This document shows positions 1-12,141 of a stretch of DNA of 64,000 nucleotides, piece by piece. The translations under genes were made by a program, and so were the position numbers. This stretch comes from Lineus longissimus. Taxonomy: Eukaryota > Nemertea > Pilidiophora > Heteronemertea > Lineidae. Below the pieces are notes generated by a model that worked only from the letters and a program-made list of their open reading frames with translations, made no database searches and was not told where the DNA came from. The DNA is taken from contig NC_088320.1 of NCBI RefSeq assembly GCF_910592395.1, forward strand, positions 7,192,001-7,256,000, in the 5' to 3' direction. Position 1 is the stretch's first letter, and each line of letters starts with the position of its first letter.

Positions 1-67
1 AACTGATCAGTTTATCTCGAGAATGAGACCTGATATCACCAAACGTATTGAATATCCCTGAGGTATT

Positions 68-186
68 TCAGGTTCGAAAGATCAAGGTAACAATGTTCGT
101 TAATCTTCCTCTGTCCTCCGATTTCACAATCAGGAATCCATTTATCTGGTTGGGGTTCGTCTTCCTGATAAATGGAACTTGACCAT
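68..186 (-). CDS. Shared 3' coding exon of the alternative-first-exon gene
   Basis: The acceptor (ttattcctag) is followed by two bases that complete a phase-1 codon, then 38 sense codons and TGA. The peptide includes GQVPFIRKTNPNQINGF and FLIVKSEDRGRLTNIV. Both upstream first exons (1738-1924 and 3416-4298) end in phase 1, so both join in frame. The joins give proteins of about 101 and 333 aa. I do not recognise the domain. The stop could instead lie in intron readthrough, with more exons off the left edge, but I see no strong donor before it. Exon-level evidence only. Confidence 0.45.
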
Positions 187-1737
187 CTAGGAATAACGGA
201 CTCGCAGCTGGTTGAAAAGCGATAATTGGTTGCTGATACATGCTGGTATGCAGAGTGTAATCACAGTGATGGAGGCTACAGCATGGTGAGCTTCATCATG
301 TCGGTGACACATGCAGAAATATTTGACAACCAGCACATTGACACGTGAATATAAGGGCTCATATCCCCCCCCCCCCTCCATCATCAACTGACAGAGACAC
401 ACGAGTACTGACATCACCTGTAAAATGATATTATTTTACAACAAACATTTTCTACAGACTGGGATACTGTATTGTAATTGAAAAAAGGTACATCTTGTAT
501 ATAGCCTGAACTGGTTTACATCTTTTAGGAGTCTGCGTGGAGACCTAAAGTAACAAATCTTTCAATTTCCCTCACCTGAGGCCTACAGTGAATCAGATGT
601 AGAAAAAAACCAACTAGAAAAACGTGTTCCTTTACTTGACTGCAATAAATATAATCGAACTGCTTTTTTTCGGGAGGCGATGTTGCCTCGTAATTGACAG
701 CATCTGAGCACAAAAAAATTGGGATTTACCATTCATTAGTCCTTTCAAAATCAACATGATCCAAGGAGTAAAACCAGACCCATCTATAGATAATCTCCAT
801 CGTATTTGTGAGGCCTATGAGAGAAAAGTCTAAAGTTACATCGGAAACGTCAGAGAGGACATGCTCACAGGCAAAATGTACAGAATAGTATTGCCTGATA
901 ATGCATCAATAATGGACGAATTTCCACAATCATCTCTCATTACATTAGGCATTTTGTACGGAAATAGTACAATATGACACTCGTAAAGCTTTTTCATGTA
1001 TTTTGTGGGTTTATCGCACCAAAGTTTGCTTTTAGTAAATACAAGAAAAATATATTGACATGGACCTTAACAGTACTATTTATTTCTCCATGACACTATT
1101 GGCCTGTATAGATTCTAAAGAGATAACCAACCCCCAAATAATTTGGACAATCTCAACCATGACTTTGACGACCAATTTCATAGTCGATTTTGTTCCAAAT
1201 GAAGGAGTCAGCCGTGCTCAAATGTTTTCTGGTGTTGGGCTAATTACCTGAACATCATTTGGCAATGTGGACAGCCCCTATAGGCAATGACATTTTGTTC
1301 ATGCAGAGAAGGCCATTCTCAGGATAAGCATGGCCATGAATATTTGTTTATATGATAAAGTAGAACATGAAAGGACATCCTTTGTCGGGCTTTGAAAAGA
1401 CAGATGCTGTCCTTTACAGAAAGATGTCCTGATTGGAGATGTCATCTTGCACAGAAATAGCCCATTCCAAACCACAATCAGTCAGTCGTGTAACTTTAAG
1501 GGGTGTCCACTTATAGCCGGTCCGGTGAGATTATATGATAGTTCTTGAGAAATCTGATGACGACGTAATTTAAAATTGCCTTTGGACCCCTAATGAAATG
1601 CCAAGAAAAGTTAGGATTTCTGCCTTTTCAAAGCATAACTGTTGATGAAGATATTTGGAAGGGAATGGCCAAAATAAGCCACCCACTTAAACATGGCCGA
1701 TGTCTTGACATGGCAGAGTCAGAAAACAATGACTTAC
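187..1737 (-). other. Intron between the shared exon and the MGANKS first exon
   Basis: This is AT-rich DNA without a supported exon on either strand. It contains a C-homopolymer near 366-377. The small open frames are short and lack splice signals. Confidence 0.4.
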
Positions 1738-1924
1738 CAATAGGAGAATCAATAACTGAACCCAAAGAGCTGTGATCACTGTCAGCACCTTCGGTCGTTT
1801 CAGACTCCGAGGCCCCCTCTTCGGCTTCAGAATCCACAGATGGTGCCTTTTCATTTACATCATCATCGACAGGTTCCAAATTACTCAAATCCGCTTCAAG
1901 AGGGACGCTTTTGTTGGCGCCCAT
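1738..1924 (-). CDS. Alternative first coding exon B with N-myristoylation signal
   Basis: The ATG at 1924 opens MGANKSVPLEADLSN, which fits the N-myristoyltransferase consensus (Gly2, Ser6). An acidic, serine-rich stretch follows, ending in VIDSPI. The exon stops at a strong donor (ATTG|GTAAGTC) in phase 1 after 62 codons. Joined to 68-186 it gives a protein of about 101 aa, inferred to be membrane-tethered by myristate. It lies in the intron downstream of exon A (3416-4298), whose end (DRDDSIS, phase 1) resembles the end of this exon. That is the layout expected for alternative promoters. The family is not recognised. Confidence 0.5.
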
Positions 1925-2199
1925 CTTAAAATGTCTTTGGAAATGTTTCAGAAGAAAACCTACTGAATAATCGTCACATCCTAAATTCGTCGGTGTGCGA
2001 CTATATATGTACATACTGAATGAAATGTACAAGAATTTCCATTTGAATTAATGATTTTTAGTTCAATTCTAGTTCAATACTAACTTGACTTGGAAATAGT
2101 CAGCATTGTTTCAGACCTGTATACAATAACGCCTCATTATAAACGTCCACGACTGAATGCAAACCAAGAAACAGATGCCATTAAACGTGCTGAAAGCAC

Positions 2200-2262
2200 A
2201 GAGGCGTAGCGGTAACGGTACCAGACTTCTGACTGAGAGCTCGTCAGTTCAATTTCTTATGA
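2200..2262 (+). repeat. tRNA-derived SINE-like head
   Basis: The segment GGCGTAGCGGTAACGGTACC has the form of a pol III A box. It is followed about 35 bp later by a degenerate B box (CAGTTCAATTT), as in tRNA-derived SINE heads. No clean cloverleaf forms, so it is not a functional tRNA. It lies in the intron between the two alternative first exons. Confidence 0.4.
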
Positions 2263-3415
2263 ACCACTTCGTTCCATCCTGTATTCATAGGTTAAGTGAT
2301 TGTGCTTAGCACATCCTGATGTGCTTTCATCAGAATGGGAACTTAAATTTAAACAATTCACAATGAAAGAACTTCTCTCTAAAGAAACATGCGATAGCAG
2401 AACAAACTTTGTGTTTTAGGTCACTAGTCCAATAAGTCTCCGTGCATGCCATAACCATACATATCGAACCATATGCAAGACTCCTTTAACAATGGGACAT
2501 GGATTCCTGTTACACCCCGACTCATGGTCCATTAACGCAATTAGACTAGCAGTAAAGAGAGAAAAGTCAAGCCTCCAGTTTCAGAAATCAACTATTACAG
2601 CACTGAGTCATTGAGGATGAGCCTGCTGCAGGGTATCCAAAATAACATGTCTAAAGTCGACCATAGGCAAGAATGCATTGTGCAGACCGCAATGTGCAAT
2701 ATTATTGAAAATCTCTATAATTGAAGTCATCCAACTTAAAATCAATTGATCAATTACCCAATGCCTATTATATTTTTTGTACTGTAGACTGAAACAAAAT
2801 CCTCTGCTTTGACCATTGCTTCCATTTTCAGTGACTAAAGCTAAATTCATTTGTCAATACTCATCAGCTTCTAACTGGGTGGGGTACTTCCTTGCCCTGG
2901 CATTTGCACCAGATACAAAGAACGTTTTTTCTTTACTCATTCGAAGGCCAGACAGTTTAAGAGCCAGGAATTTTAGATACTTGAAAGCCACGCTGGTAAT
3001 TCATTCAGAAATACAATCCGGGGTTCTTCCCGGAATCAACCTGAGCACTTTTGCGTGGTTGCCAACAGTGTTAAAACCACTAGGCTATGAGGCTACACAG
3101 TCACAACTCCAATTAAAAAGCCTTTGCAGAGTAGCAATCAATGATCAACTCGCATAACAAACGAATCAATGCTTTTCAGCTGACATCTCGCAACAGATGG
3201 CAAAGCACTAGGAAATGATGACTCAGCAATTATTTTATCTGACTAGAAAGATTCAATGATATCACAAGTCATGAAACAGTCAACAATGTTATGCAGTATT
3301 ATGTGTGAATGATATCAAAGTACTGATCGATTGCATGAATTTTGTTGACACTGCATTAAAAATCAAACCAAATGGTCTAGTGTTAAAATAAAGAAATAAA
3401 ACTCATTTAACCTAC

Positions 3416-4298
3416 CACTGATCGAATCATCCCTATCCTCATCGGATGGCGGTAGGTCCAGATGCAAATCAGCCGCATCAAACACATTGTGCATGTATCC
3501 ACTGTCCTCCTCAAATTCATTTATATTATGCAAATGTCTATCCTGATCCGCGTCAAGTTCTCCCTGAAACTCTGACAGTTCGGAGGCTGTCAGATCAGCA
3601 TCCACTGAATACTCCTCACTAATGTCACCACCATCGACGAATTCCTCACTAATGTCAGCACTATTATCATTAATGTCAATAACCTCACCAATACCTTTAC
3701 TTATGCCAATGCCATTACCCTTACTTGTGTCAGTTCCATTACCATTTGCTAATCCTGCACTAATGATACCTCCGTTACTATCTACAATACCACTCAAATC
3801 GCCTATGTCGCCAAGGTCCAGAGTCCAAGGGGCATTATCACCAGAACCTTTGGGGCCCCCTATGGAACCACTAAAACCAGTCTCTGGTAAACCTGTTGCT
3901 ATGTCATCGGTATGATCATATCCTTTACTCCCAATGTCACCAATTCCTTGACAATAACCGGCATTCGTGCCACAGAAACTCCCAGAATTTGAAGGAATGG
4001 GTTCCACCGGTCTATACGTACCAGATGGACCTACTGAATTGTCAAATGTTTTATTAACAATTTCGTCTCTGAAACCACTCTTGACATCAGAAAGCTCAGT
4101 TTTCCCATTGGTGTCTGTCGCACCAACAGGGGACGCCTTATTTTGCCCATGCCCATCCTGAGGCTCCACAGGGGTGTCCCAAGTCAACTCTGGCTCTTCT
4201 TCCTCGTCCTGAGCAGCATATTCTCCTTTCTTGCCCTTCTTTTGTTTATCCTTGACTTTGCCCTTTAATTTTTTCTTTATATTCTTGAAAGCATTCAT
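3416..4298 (-). CDS. Alternative first coding exon A, long acidic low-complexity exon
   Basis: The ATG at 4298 opens a 294-codon exon ending at the donor AGTG|GTAGGT in phase 1. The N-terminus is strongly basic (MNAFKNIKKKLKGKVKDKQK). A short EEEEPELTW motif follows, then about 200 residues rich in Gly, Asn, Ser, Asp and Glu with Gly-Ile/Asp-Ile repeats, and an acidic end (PPSDEDRDDSIS). It is probably disordered. The basic head and acidic tail could bind membrane or nucleic acid, but that is only inference. Joined to 68-186 it gives about 333 aa. I do not recognise the family. Confidence 0.55.
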
Positions 4299-4556
4299 TT
4301 TGGTGAAATGTTCTCAAAGTCTCTTCACAACAGATGGTCAGAGTTTTGTTTCAACTGCCTCTCGTCCTAATCTGGCTAAGGAGAAGATCTCTTTGCTTTA
4401 AGCGCAAAGATGAACTGAATATTCCGTTATCGCTTGTCTTTGTCCTCTTCTCTTCTCCTCCACATGTCAAAGAAACTCTTTTCTACATGTATTTAGGAGT
4501 TTCGGAACAAGTTGAAAACCTGATGATGAAATGATAACGAAATTGATTTCAGATCA

Positions 4557-5288
4557 TCTCAGTCTGTCAACTGTCACACAGAAATGACAAGAATCAAGAA
4601 AGAAACTTTGAGCAACCTTGAAACTCAGTCTGTCAACTGACACACAGAAATGACAAGAATCAAGAAAGAAACTTTGAGCAACCTTGAAACTCAGTCTGTC
4701 AACTGAGACACAGAAATGACAAGAATCAAGAAAGAAACTTTGAGCAACCGTGAAACTCAGTGTGTCAACTGACACACAGAAATGACAAGAATCAAGAAAG
4801 AAACTTTGAGCAACCTTGAAACTCAGTCTGTCAACTGACACACAGAAATGACAAGAATCAAGAAAGAAACTTTGAGCAACCTTGAAACTCAGTCTGTCAA
4901 CTGACACACAGAAATGACAAGAATCAAGAAAGAAACTTTGAGCAACCTTGAAACTCAGTCTGTCAACTGAGACACAGAAATGACAAGAATCAAGAAAGAA
5001 ACTTTGAGCAACCGTGAAACTCAGTGTGTCAACTGACACACAGAAATGACAAGAATCAAGAAAGAAACTTTGAGCAACCTTGAAACTCAGTCTGTCAACT
5101 GACACACAGAAATGACAAGAATCAAGAAAGAAACTTTGAGCAACCTTGAAACTCAGTCTGTCAACTGACACACAGAAATGACAAGAATCAAGAAAGAAAC
5201 TTTGAGCAACCGTGAAACTCAGTGTGTCAACTGACACACAGAAATGACAAGAATCAAGAAAGAAACTTTGAGCAACCTTGAAACTCCA
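4557..5288. repeat. Minisatellite: 11 copies of a 66-bp unit
   Basis: Eleven head-to-tail 66-bp units contain the constant core GACAAGAATCAAGAAAGAAA. The variants (agtctg/agtgtg, gacacac/gagacac, ccttg/ccgtg) recur with a period of about four units, giving a higher-order repeat of roughly 264 bp. Because 66 is divisible by 3 and the unit has no stop on the minus strand, an open frame of 251 codons runs through. I treat that frame as a by-product. The array lies about 260 bp upstream of exon A. Confidence 0.95.
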
Positions 5289-5377
5289 ACACAAAAGACC
5301 TGACCACACTGATGTCAGAGAAGTTTAGTTCGATTTTTCGATGATACCTCCAGACTGAACAGCAGATTTGACGGAAT

Positions 5378-5785
5378 CTAGTGACGTCTATGCTGCATTT
5401 TCCAAGCAGATTGAAGGATATTCACACTGCCAGACCCGACTTCCATCACCACGAGTTCCTGGATGGAGAAGCATGTGACAATATCAGAATCAAGCGATTG
5501 ACCAGTCATAACAAACCCTACAGGAAACACATGGAGTTTGTACTTAAAAGAGTGTAGACTTTTTAGGTTTTGTCTATCTTTATAGCTGTGGGCTGATGAT
5601 TCTGGTATCTTCATGCTCCTGTGATATACACTCCACGAATTGTGGAAAAGCAGATCCAAAATGGTGGCCTGTGTTGGCAGAAGCGAGGTAGTTGACGTGA
5701 ATGCACATGAGTCTATGCATGCTGCTGTTTTACACGCTTCCAAAAGACAATTCAGATAGCAACCAAATACACAAGACCACAGACT
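5378..5785 (-). CDS. Terminal coding exon of an unrecognised multi-exon gene (gene X)
   Basis: The acceptor (gtatcaatcctag) is followed by 135 codons and TAG, phase 0. The peptide includes TQATILDLLFHNSW, KYKLHVFPVGFVMTGQS and QELVVMEVGSGSVNILQSAW, an ordinary globular composition with many Cys near the start. The preceding exon (7493-7639) also ends in phase 0. I take this as the 3' end of the minus-strand gene whose other exons lie at 7.5-12.6 kb. No domain is recognised. Confidence 0.45.
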   Translation of the reverse strand, partial: SLWSCVFGCYLNCLLEACKTAACIDSCAFTSTTSLLPTQATILDLLFHNSWSVYHRSMKIPESSAHSYKDRQNLKSLHSFKYKLHVFPVGFVMTGQSLDSDIVTCFSIQELVVMEVGSGSVNILQSAWKMQHRRH

Positions 5786-7492
5786 CTAGGATTGATACAG
5801 CACTCCAGAAGAACCATAAATTCTGAAAAATAACAAAGTTGGCACTTTCTGAGGAAAGCTTTTAAGCCGACCTGGGTAGACTAAATCTCAAAGTCGAACA
5901 GCATTGAAAAATGTGTGAAATCCAACCAAGAATTTCTGAATCACCAATCAAGAAAATCGTTTATAATCTCCAAGAGGTTATATTTCCAATCAAGGTTTAC
6001 GCAGCGTGTCAAACTCATGATCCAGCTGTGGCTATAAAAAATGTTTTGATCGTGTTCGAGTATCAAATGGAGCATGGAATAGATCAGGTCGCCATAAAAA
6101 ATCGAACACTCCGCAGGGAAGCTAAGGTAAGAATGAAGGAATCATCAGCTCAAAAACTCCACCAAAAATGATGACAGATATTGCAGGGATATCCTTGTTG
6201 TAAAATGAAAGTAAAACTATTTCGCCAATGTTTTGAAAGATGGATATACCAGGCAAATATTCCCAATCATAACAGACAGCTGCCTGCAATAGAATTCCCC
6301 AACACTACTCCAGTTCACTTCCGAGCCTTCTTTTCCATGTTTACACATTGATAAATCAAAATCAAACATTGCTCTTTGTACACTTGTAGATTATTTTACA
6401 GTCATTATACTAGTGCAGAACTACCATACAACCCCGGTTGATAATTTCGTATGTTTTCATAATGATGTGATAGCCGATAGGGGTTCTACAAATATCAACA
6501 GTTGAGTGTCTGCACAGCCACCGTCAAATTGACCACTATTACGACTGCCTCCACAGATTGGCAACTTTTGCAACAACTGCAAGGAAGGATTTTTTGTTGC
6601 ACCAGAAACTGAACATCTTTCAAAGTGCCCTTGAATGTGAAAGCATGTGATTTCAAAACCACAGCATAAAATTCCAAAACCACAATACTACAATTTTCCA
6701 TCGTTCACAAACTTCTGTTATCTGAATTTCGAACAGCCCACTGCCTCTAACCAGGGGGTACATCCACCGAGCCAATTAGCATTACTTCCTGCTGAATGGT
6801 GACAAGGAATGCAATGGTTGCCTTCAGGTACTAGGGGAAAGAGAGCAGCAGAACCATGATACTACTCCAACTGTGGTCACTTGTATCGTTGTAAATACAT
6901 TCAATCATGGTGTGAGTGTACATTTATTTCAGAAATTATCAAAAGGCCTACCAGTACACAGTCAGGCAAGTATGTACATGAACAGCGGGTTGTTGCAACA
7001 AATGAACCTCGTCTTACCTCGTTTATGAATACAACAAATGAACCTATCGGTACGACCACACTATTCTGTGCACTAAGTCTTGTTCACAAAGTTACCCATC
7101 CCCAGTTGGAGCGATGGTCACAAGAATCGTGTTATGCAGTTGTGACCATACCATAAAACGCTCCGGTTCAATGTCACCTCTCTCATCTAGACACCTCTCT
7201 ATCAACGACGGCATCTGTCAGTCCCGAGGGTCTCCTTGTTAGAGAGGTTCTACTGTATTATCATGTTGATGATTAGGAGTTAACAGTTATGAGTTCTGCA
7301 TCAATGGTCCATTCATACAGTTCCGGATAAGTCGAGTACCAGCTGGGAAAGGTCAGTTAGCAATTGGTACGTATTGATACCGACATGATATCATATTGGG
7401 CATATTTATGTCTGTCTTGTTTAAACCTTCTAGGATCAGATGTCACCTTGGGCAAATTGACTTATACTAAACTGGTGAGTATAGTAGTGTAC
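5786..7492. other. Intron region of gene X
   Basis: No exon is supported with confidence. A frame at about 6480-6590 (minus), starting after cttccttgcag with LLQKLPICGGS, could be a further phase-0 exon, but its donor is weak. A copy of the short foldback repeat described at 29998-30149 ends near 7259. Confidence 0.3.
7175..7259 (+). repeat. Copy 1 of the GTGTCC-TTAATAGAGAGG repeat family
   Basis: The segment cagtcccgagggtctccttg, followed by ttagagaggttctactgta, matches the 3' halves of the copies at 28970-29103 and 29998-30149. It appears truncated at its left side. Confidence 0.7.
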
Positions 7493-7639
7493 CTTTCCCA
7501 GGTGGATACTGCACAAAATGTTTTGGAATGCGTCCAACATGGCATAGGAAAGATCATAACATGTCCACTGAGAGGGTAATTGGTTCCCAGAAAGATTTGA
7601 CCAGACTTGAGCAAGAAGACGCAGTCCCTCCAAAGAGCC
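7493..7639 (-). CDS. Internal coding exon of gene X
   Basis: This 49-codon exon runs between the acceptor ctcgtttgcag and the donor GGGAAAG|GTACAC, phase 0 at both ends. It encodes GSLEGLRLLAQVWSNLSG, then QWTCYDLSYAMLDAFQNIL, ending SIHLGK. The Leu-rich amphipathic pattern suggests stacked helices, as in HEAT/ARM-like or nucleoporin-like proteins, but no family is identified. It is compatible in phase with the exons at 8379/8334-8537 and 5378-5785. Confidence 0.5.
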
Positions 7640-8333
7640 CTGCAAACGAGTGATTCAAATTGCTGGTTGTAAATCGCATGCAAGGAAAATTGGGTTTTTT
7701 GTGATCAGCGCAGGTGGCAGCGACCTGCAAGTGAATATCCAACCCTTAGAGCGATTACCAGTTTTACCGCAGATGATATGTTCTTCCGCACTCTATTTGA
7801 CGACTGCCATCATGAAGTATAGCCCAGCACTTTGTGAGGTTTAGCACCTGAACCTGTTAGACTCACAAACATGATTTTCTGTCACATTTAACTTTGTCAC
7901 CTATCTGGCCAGTCGGTGACTTTGATGACAAAACTTTGAGTTGGCCACGTTGCAAAGATCAACATTCAGCGTTATTTTTGCCAGCCTGAGACTTATTACA
8001 ACAAATCAAGCATGGACAAAATGAATAAAAGGTATAGTCCCTGATGGTTGGGAAACTTGCAAAAACGTCTTCGACTTTCCAATAATAATAAGGTTGGGGG
8101 TCGGTTTTTTAACAAGGTTATCAGTTACTCTTTGTTTTTACATCAGGTGCCATGATAACTATGATGAGTCTTTTTTTCTGATGATATTTTTAAGCACAAT
8201 GTCGAAATCATTTCACCTTTGCTTTGGCTGTGTAAATGATGTTTTTTAGGGACAATTTATAGGCCCAATCCCAGTGCTAATTACATCAACATAAGAGGTG
8301 GCTGTCTTCTGTTAGGTTTATGACCATGGTCAT

Positions 8334-8537
8334 TCATGTAAGGACATCATCATCATGCCAATCCTCTACTAAGCTGACCAGTGGCTTAGCCCCTTCCCGC
8401 TGTAACCTGCCCGCATGAAGGGCAAGTTGCACATCAGAACAATGCTTCATAGATGACCTACACAATAACGCATGTACTGTTAACTGGTCCAGTAAGCTTC
8501 TGGCCTCGAAAGAAAGCAATGTACACAACTCCTGTGT
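8334..8537 (-). CDS. Internal or terminal coding exon of gene X
   Basis: It starts after the acceptor cctaaccag in phase 0 with TQELCTLLSFEARSLLDQL and continues VHALLCRSSMKHCSDVQLAL. The frame reads to a TGA at 8334 (end WHDDDVLT). It can also leave at 8379 through a moderate donor (CCACTG|GTCAGC), which keeps phase 0 for the exon at 7639. Either reading is possible, so the exon may be a short-isoform terminus. It is again helical and Leu-rich. Confidence 0.45.
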   Translation of the reverse strand, partial: TQELCTLLSFEARSLLDQLTVHALLCRSSMKHCSDVQLALHAGRLQREGAKPLVSLVEDWHDDDVLT

Positions 8538-11061
8538 CTGGTTAGGTTCTTATGCAAAGAGCAAGGTACATTACAGGATGTTATGTATCCTGGTGTGTAT
8601 AAATACTATCCTAGTATGTATCCATGCTTTGTTTATGGCTTGTAAATGCATGTATAATCTCACTTCCATTAGCCATTCTAGCCTGAAGCTAAACGCTAAC
8701 CAGTGGATGAAACTATGTTATGATGAAACTGAATAGTAGCTATTTCTATCTCTGAGGAACAGAGGCATGTCAAATATTTACATGATGGATGTCCTCAATG
8801 GACCAAATTTACATCAGCATCTCCAACAATGAAAGAGATCAGAACACACAATGATATACCAGTATTGTGATCTGCAATACACAATGACAATATTTTGATG
8901 TGTTCCAGACTGTGTCTCCCTATATCAACGATGAACTACTGACCTACTCCATACAACATGGGAAATAGTAAGACAGAACTAAACCAGGAAATCATGATGA
9001 AGTAATCAGAGAGCCATTAAACTCACAAGGTATCTCTCGACAACTAAATCCACTGGGGCAAAGAAGGCACCAAAGAATGAAAGGCGACGGACCAGAGGTA
9101 CTGCTCACAAACTATTATAGCTACACATGAACTGATTGTCAAATAACTGTACTGACCTATTCGGACCAATTATACTGACCCACAAATGACCAAAGTCCTC
9201 AACAAACAGCACAGAAATGCAGCTATTCCAAAAGGATAAAACTCAGAATCCAGTCCAGTATCAAGGAGCGACTATCAAGACATTCCACTTAACCGAGACA
9301 CAACAAAACAGGATCTCTCCGTTTCAAGGAAAAGGATACATCACCAAAATCCAATAACTCACACACAACACATGATAACTTGGAACAAGTTTAACACACA
9401 AACTGATCCCAACTCACCCCTACATGTAGTATATCCAAATAACTCCGAGTATGATATCTGTCAAAATCCAGGTACAGAAACCCCAAACTTAGTCCTCTCA
9501 AACTCCAGAGTTTCAGAATCCTCTAGACTTTCAGAATTTGACAGAATCCTTCAGTTTTCAACCACGAAGTGAATCACGTTTCCGACACTGTGCTTCTCCT
9601 CGTGAAGTTCATCACAAAGTAGCAAGCAACTTTACACCTGCAAGAACATCCACCTGGTGGAGTGGGAAGCTGAGTTTTTCTCCAATTTCCTGCTAGTGTT
9701 GATAGTCAGCAAGGTACCATGTGTTCATGGGTTACATTTAGCGCATAAAATAGACTCCGCAGACATTTCAAAACATTCAAACCAAAGAATAGGTCAATTG
9801 GAAATGTGTAGACATCGTCACAATAGTCGGTATGAACTAACCCACATAAAGTCTCAGGACAATTGCATTGAGCAGGAATAATCATCGGAAAAAGTGTGGG
9901 CTATGCGACTGTGGTTTAGCGCACCGAACTCATACAGGCCCATGTTCGTTATGAGAAAGCCTAATTCCTGTGCTTTAATGGGTGTTTCACCATTGTTATA
10001 GTCGTACATATAGGATTCTCTGAATAGACAGTAGAAATGATTACCAAAATATACCATGTTTATCACAACAATCATTTAACTCTCAAACCTCTACTGTGTC
10101 CATGACGGCTGGTACTTCAATGGTATCGTGACAGTTTTAAGGTCACGTGGTCCAGGGACCAAAGTGTGTCCCAAAATGAATGTATCTTTTTAACAGAATC
10201 ACTTGATGAGTCAACCTCTCAAAAAAGTTCAAAATTTGGGCCTGTATATGGACAACTTCTTATGTAATTAACTCTCTTGTCATAGGACACACAAGTTTAT
10301 TTTCGTCTGGAATCAAAGACATTTTGAGGGGTTGGCATTTTGAACACGTTTTCTCGGAGGAAAGGCCACTGAATAAATCTTAATGATATGTCACGTAATA
10401 TGTACATGTACTCTTTTCTCATCTTGGATTGGCACAGACAAAATTCAACCATCTCAAAATTGGATCTTAATCCAGCCTTCTGACTGTGAACGTTTTGGTT
10501 GAAGGGGTTAACATCAAGCCTATCAAAATATTATTCCAAATGTATACAATAGATATATTTAATGTATGTATAGGTTACAAAGCATAAATAAGTACAGGCC
10601 TATTGCCGGGCTTATGTACAACGCAGAAGTCTATTAATTGGATTAAGTTAACTTGACCCCAAGGAAATTTTGAACAAAGTTTTTTTGATGACGGTAATTC
10701 AGTATGAAAACACATTATGGTCTTGAAGTCATTTTTTTGTAAATATTCTTAGAGGTCAAACATCAAGTAACAGTATGCGTCTACATATAGGCCTATAAGT
10801 TACCAGTCATTGTATACTAGTCTTTGTACGACAACAAGCCAACAATGATCTTTGGAAGAAATGGCATTAACTGAAGGGCCTACCATCAAGAATAATTATT
10901 TATTCTTGGTACCATGAATGTGATGTCTTTTTGACATTGAAACTGGTAAGTTCTCTCTGTTTTATGATATAATGATGCAGCCTGCTCATAAATAAGAGAC
11001 AAACCCAGCACCACTTTCTGGATGGAAAAATCAGGGCAAGTGCTGCCTCTATTGAGCTCAC
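8538..11061. other. Long intron or intergenic stretch
   Basis: No exon is supported. 8850-9570 is unusually rich in A and C on the plus strand with many aca runs. It lacks splice signals tied to long frames. Confidence 0.3.
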
Positions 11062-11142
11062 CTGGAACTGCTTTTCTAGAAATAACGGATCATGCTTCAT
11101 GAAATAAGCCATTAGGCTGAGAACTATTGATCGGGTATATGA
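11062..11142 (-). CDS. Internal coding exon of gene X
   Basis: This 27-codon phase 0-0 exon lies between the acceptor gtggtgatacag and a strong donor, TTCCAG|GTGAGC. It encodes SYTRSIVLSLMAYFMKHDPL, followed by FLEKQFQ. The family is not recognised. Confidence 0.45.
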
Positions 11143-11635
11143 CTGTATCACCACTCCAAATAACATGCATTTAGTCATATATCAAATGTTGTATTCTGAA
11201 TTCGCTGCGCAAACACTTAAACATTTGCAATTGCAACACTGCTATGCTATTCGTCAATGAGTGATCCACGAAAGAGAGATCGGTACCATTACTTTGCAGC
11301 AGAAACATTGGAAATGTAGTGCATGTCTGATTCAAATTGAAGGCATTACTCCATACTGGCATTAAGTTTGAATACAGTAGCAATTCTGACTCTGAGCCTG
11401 TCGAGCTCCTTTAAAGAATGAGCAAATATAGTGTCATCATTTTGGAAAGTGAAAGTGGTTTGAACAGCATGTATATGATGGGGTTGACAGGGACTGTGAA
11501 CACCATTTGGGTGCGAGCTGCTCAACTGTAGAACACCACCAAGTAAAGGCCAAATAACTGGACCTCCATATCCAGTATCCCTGTATTAAGAGACTCTTAT
11601 GTCCGGACGAAATCGATGTCCCTGGCCTACACACA

Positions 11636-11767
11636 TGAATGCCAAAATGTCACCAAATGCAAACTGCATAAACAGTGTTGACTGGTTTAAGCAGACTGAG
11701 AAGCACGGTGAAAATAGGCCTAATTTATCTATGAGGTCCATTATCCATAGACTGTTCCCCTGTGGAG
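11636..11767 (-). CDS. Probable coding exon of gene X, 3' limit uncertain
   Basis: After the acceptor ccaacaatgtctgaag the phase-1 frame reads APQGNSLWIMDLIDKLGLFS, then PCFSVCLNQSTLFMQFAFGD. Several weak donors are possible (near 11640 or 11657), so the end is approximate. The phase matches the small exon at 11821-11848, which ends in phase 1. Confidence 0.35.
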
Positions 11768-11820
11768 CTTCAGACATTGTTGGGGTCCAATGTTGATAAA
11801 GAGAATGATAAAGATCTTAC

Positions 11821-11848
11821 CCATTGTCTCTTCATCCATGTATTGGTG
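11821..11848 (-). CDS. Short coding exon of gene X
   Basis: A 28-nt exon, HQYMDEETM plus one base, ends at the donor ACAATGG|GTAAGA. Its acceptor (catttcctgag) is acceptable but not strong. It joins in phase with 11767. Confidence 0.3.
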
Positions 11849-12141
11849 CTCAGGAAATGTCATCAGTCATGACCCTTATTTATACACATTATTGATTTTC
11901 CAAAAGGTTCAAGTGACACTCATAATAGACGAATATCTCAACGATTTTATGAATTGACAATCCACTGATAGGCCGACACTATTAAATCTTAAGTGTGACA
12001 AAGTAACACAAATGGGCCATCATTCCAAACTCTTCTAATCTTTTTATTCCCCCATATTCTACATTTTTACAGCAACTGTGTTTTACATAGATTGTGTGTT
12101 CTATGTTTTATAGACACCCCTCGTAAACTCTTCCCTCCAAT

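Noticed and set aside
2816-3157. 113-codon plus frame
   Set aside because: No ATG in good context and no splice signals. It lies inside an intron of the minus-strand gene.
4557-5288. CRISPR-like regular array
   Set aside because: Units are head-to-tail with no unique spacers, and the window is eukaryotic. It is a minisatellite.
4554-5309. 251-codon minus open frame with a 22-residue period
   Set aside because: It exists only because the 66-bp satellite unit is a multiple of three without a stop. I see no start context, splice site or non-repetitive domain.
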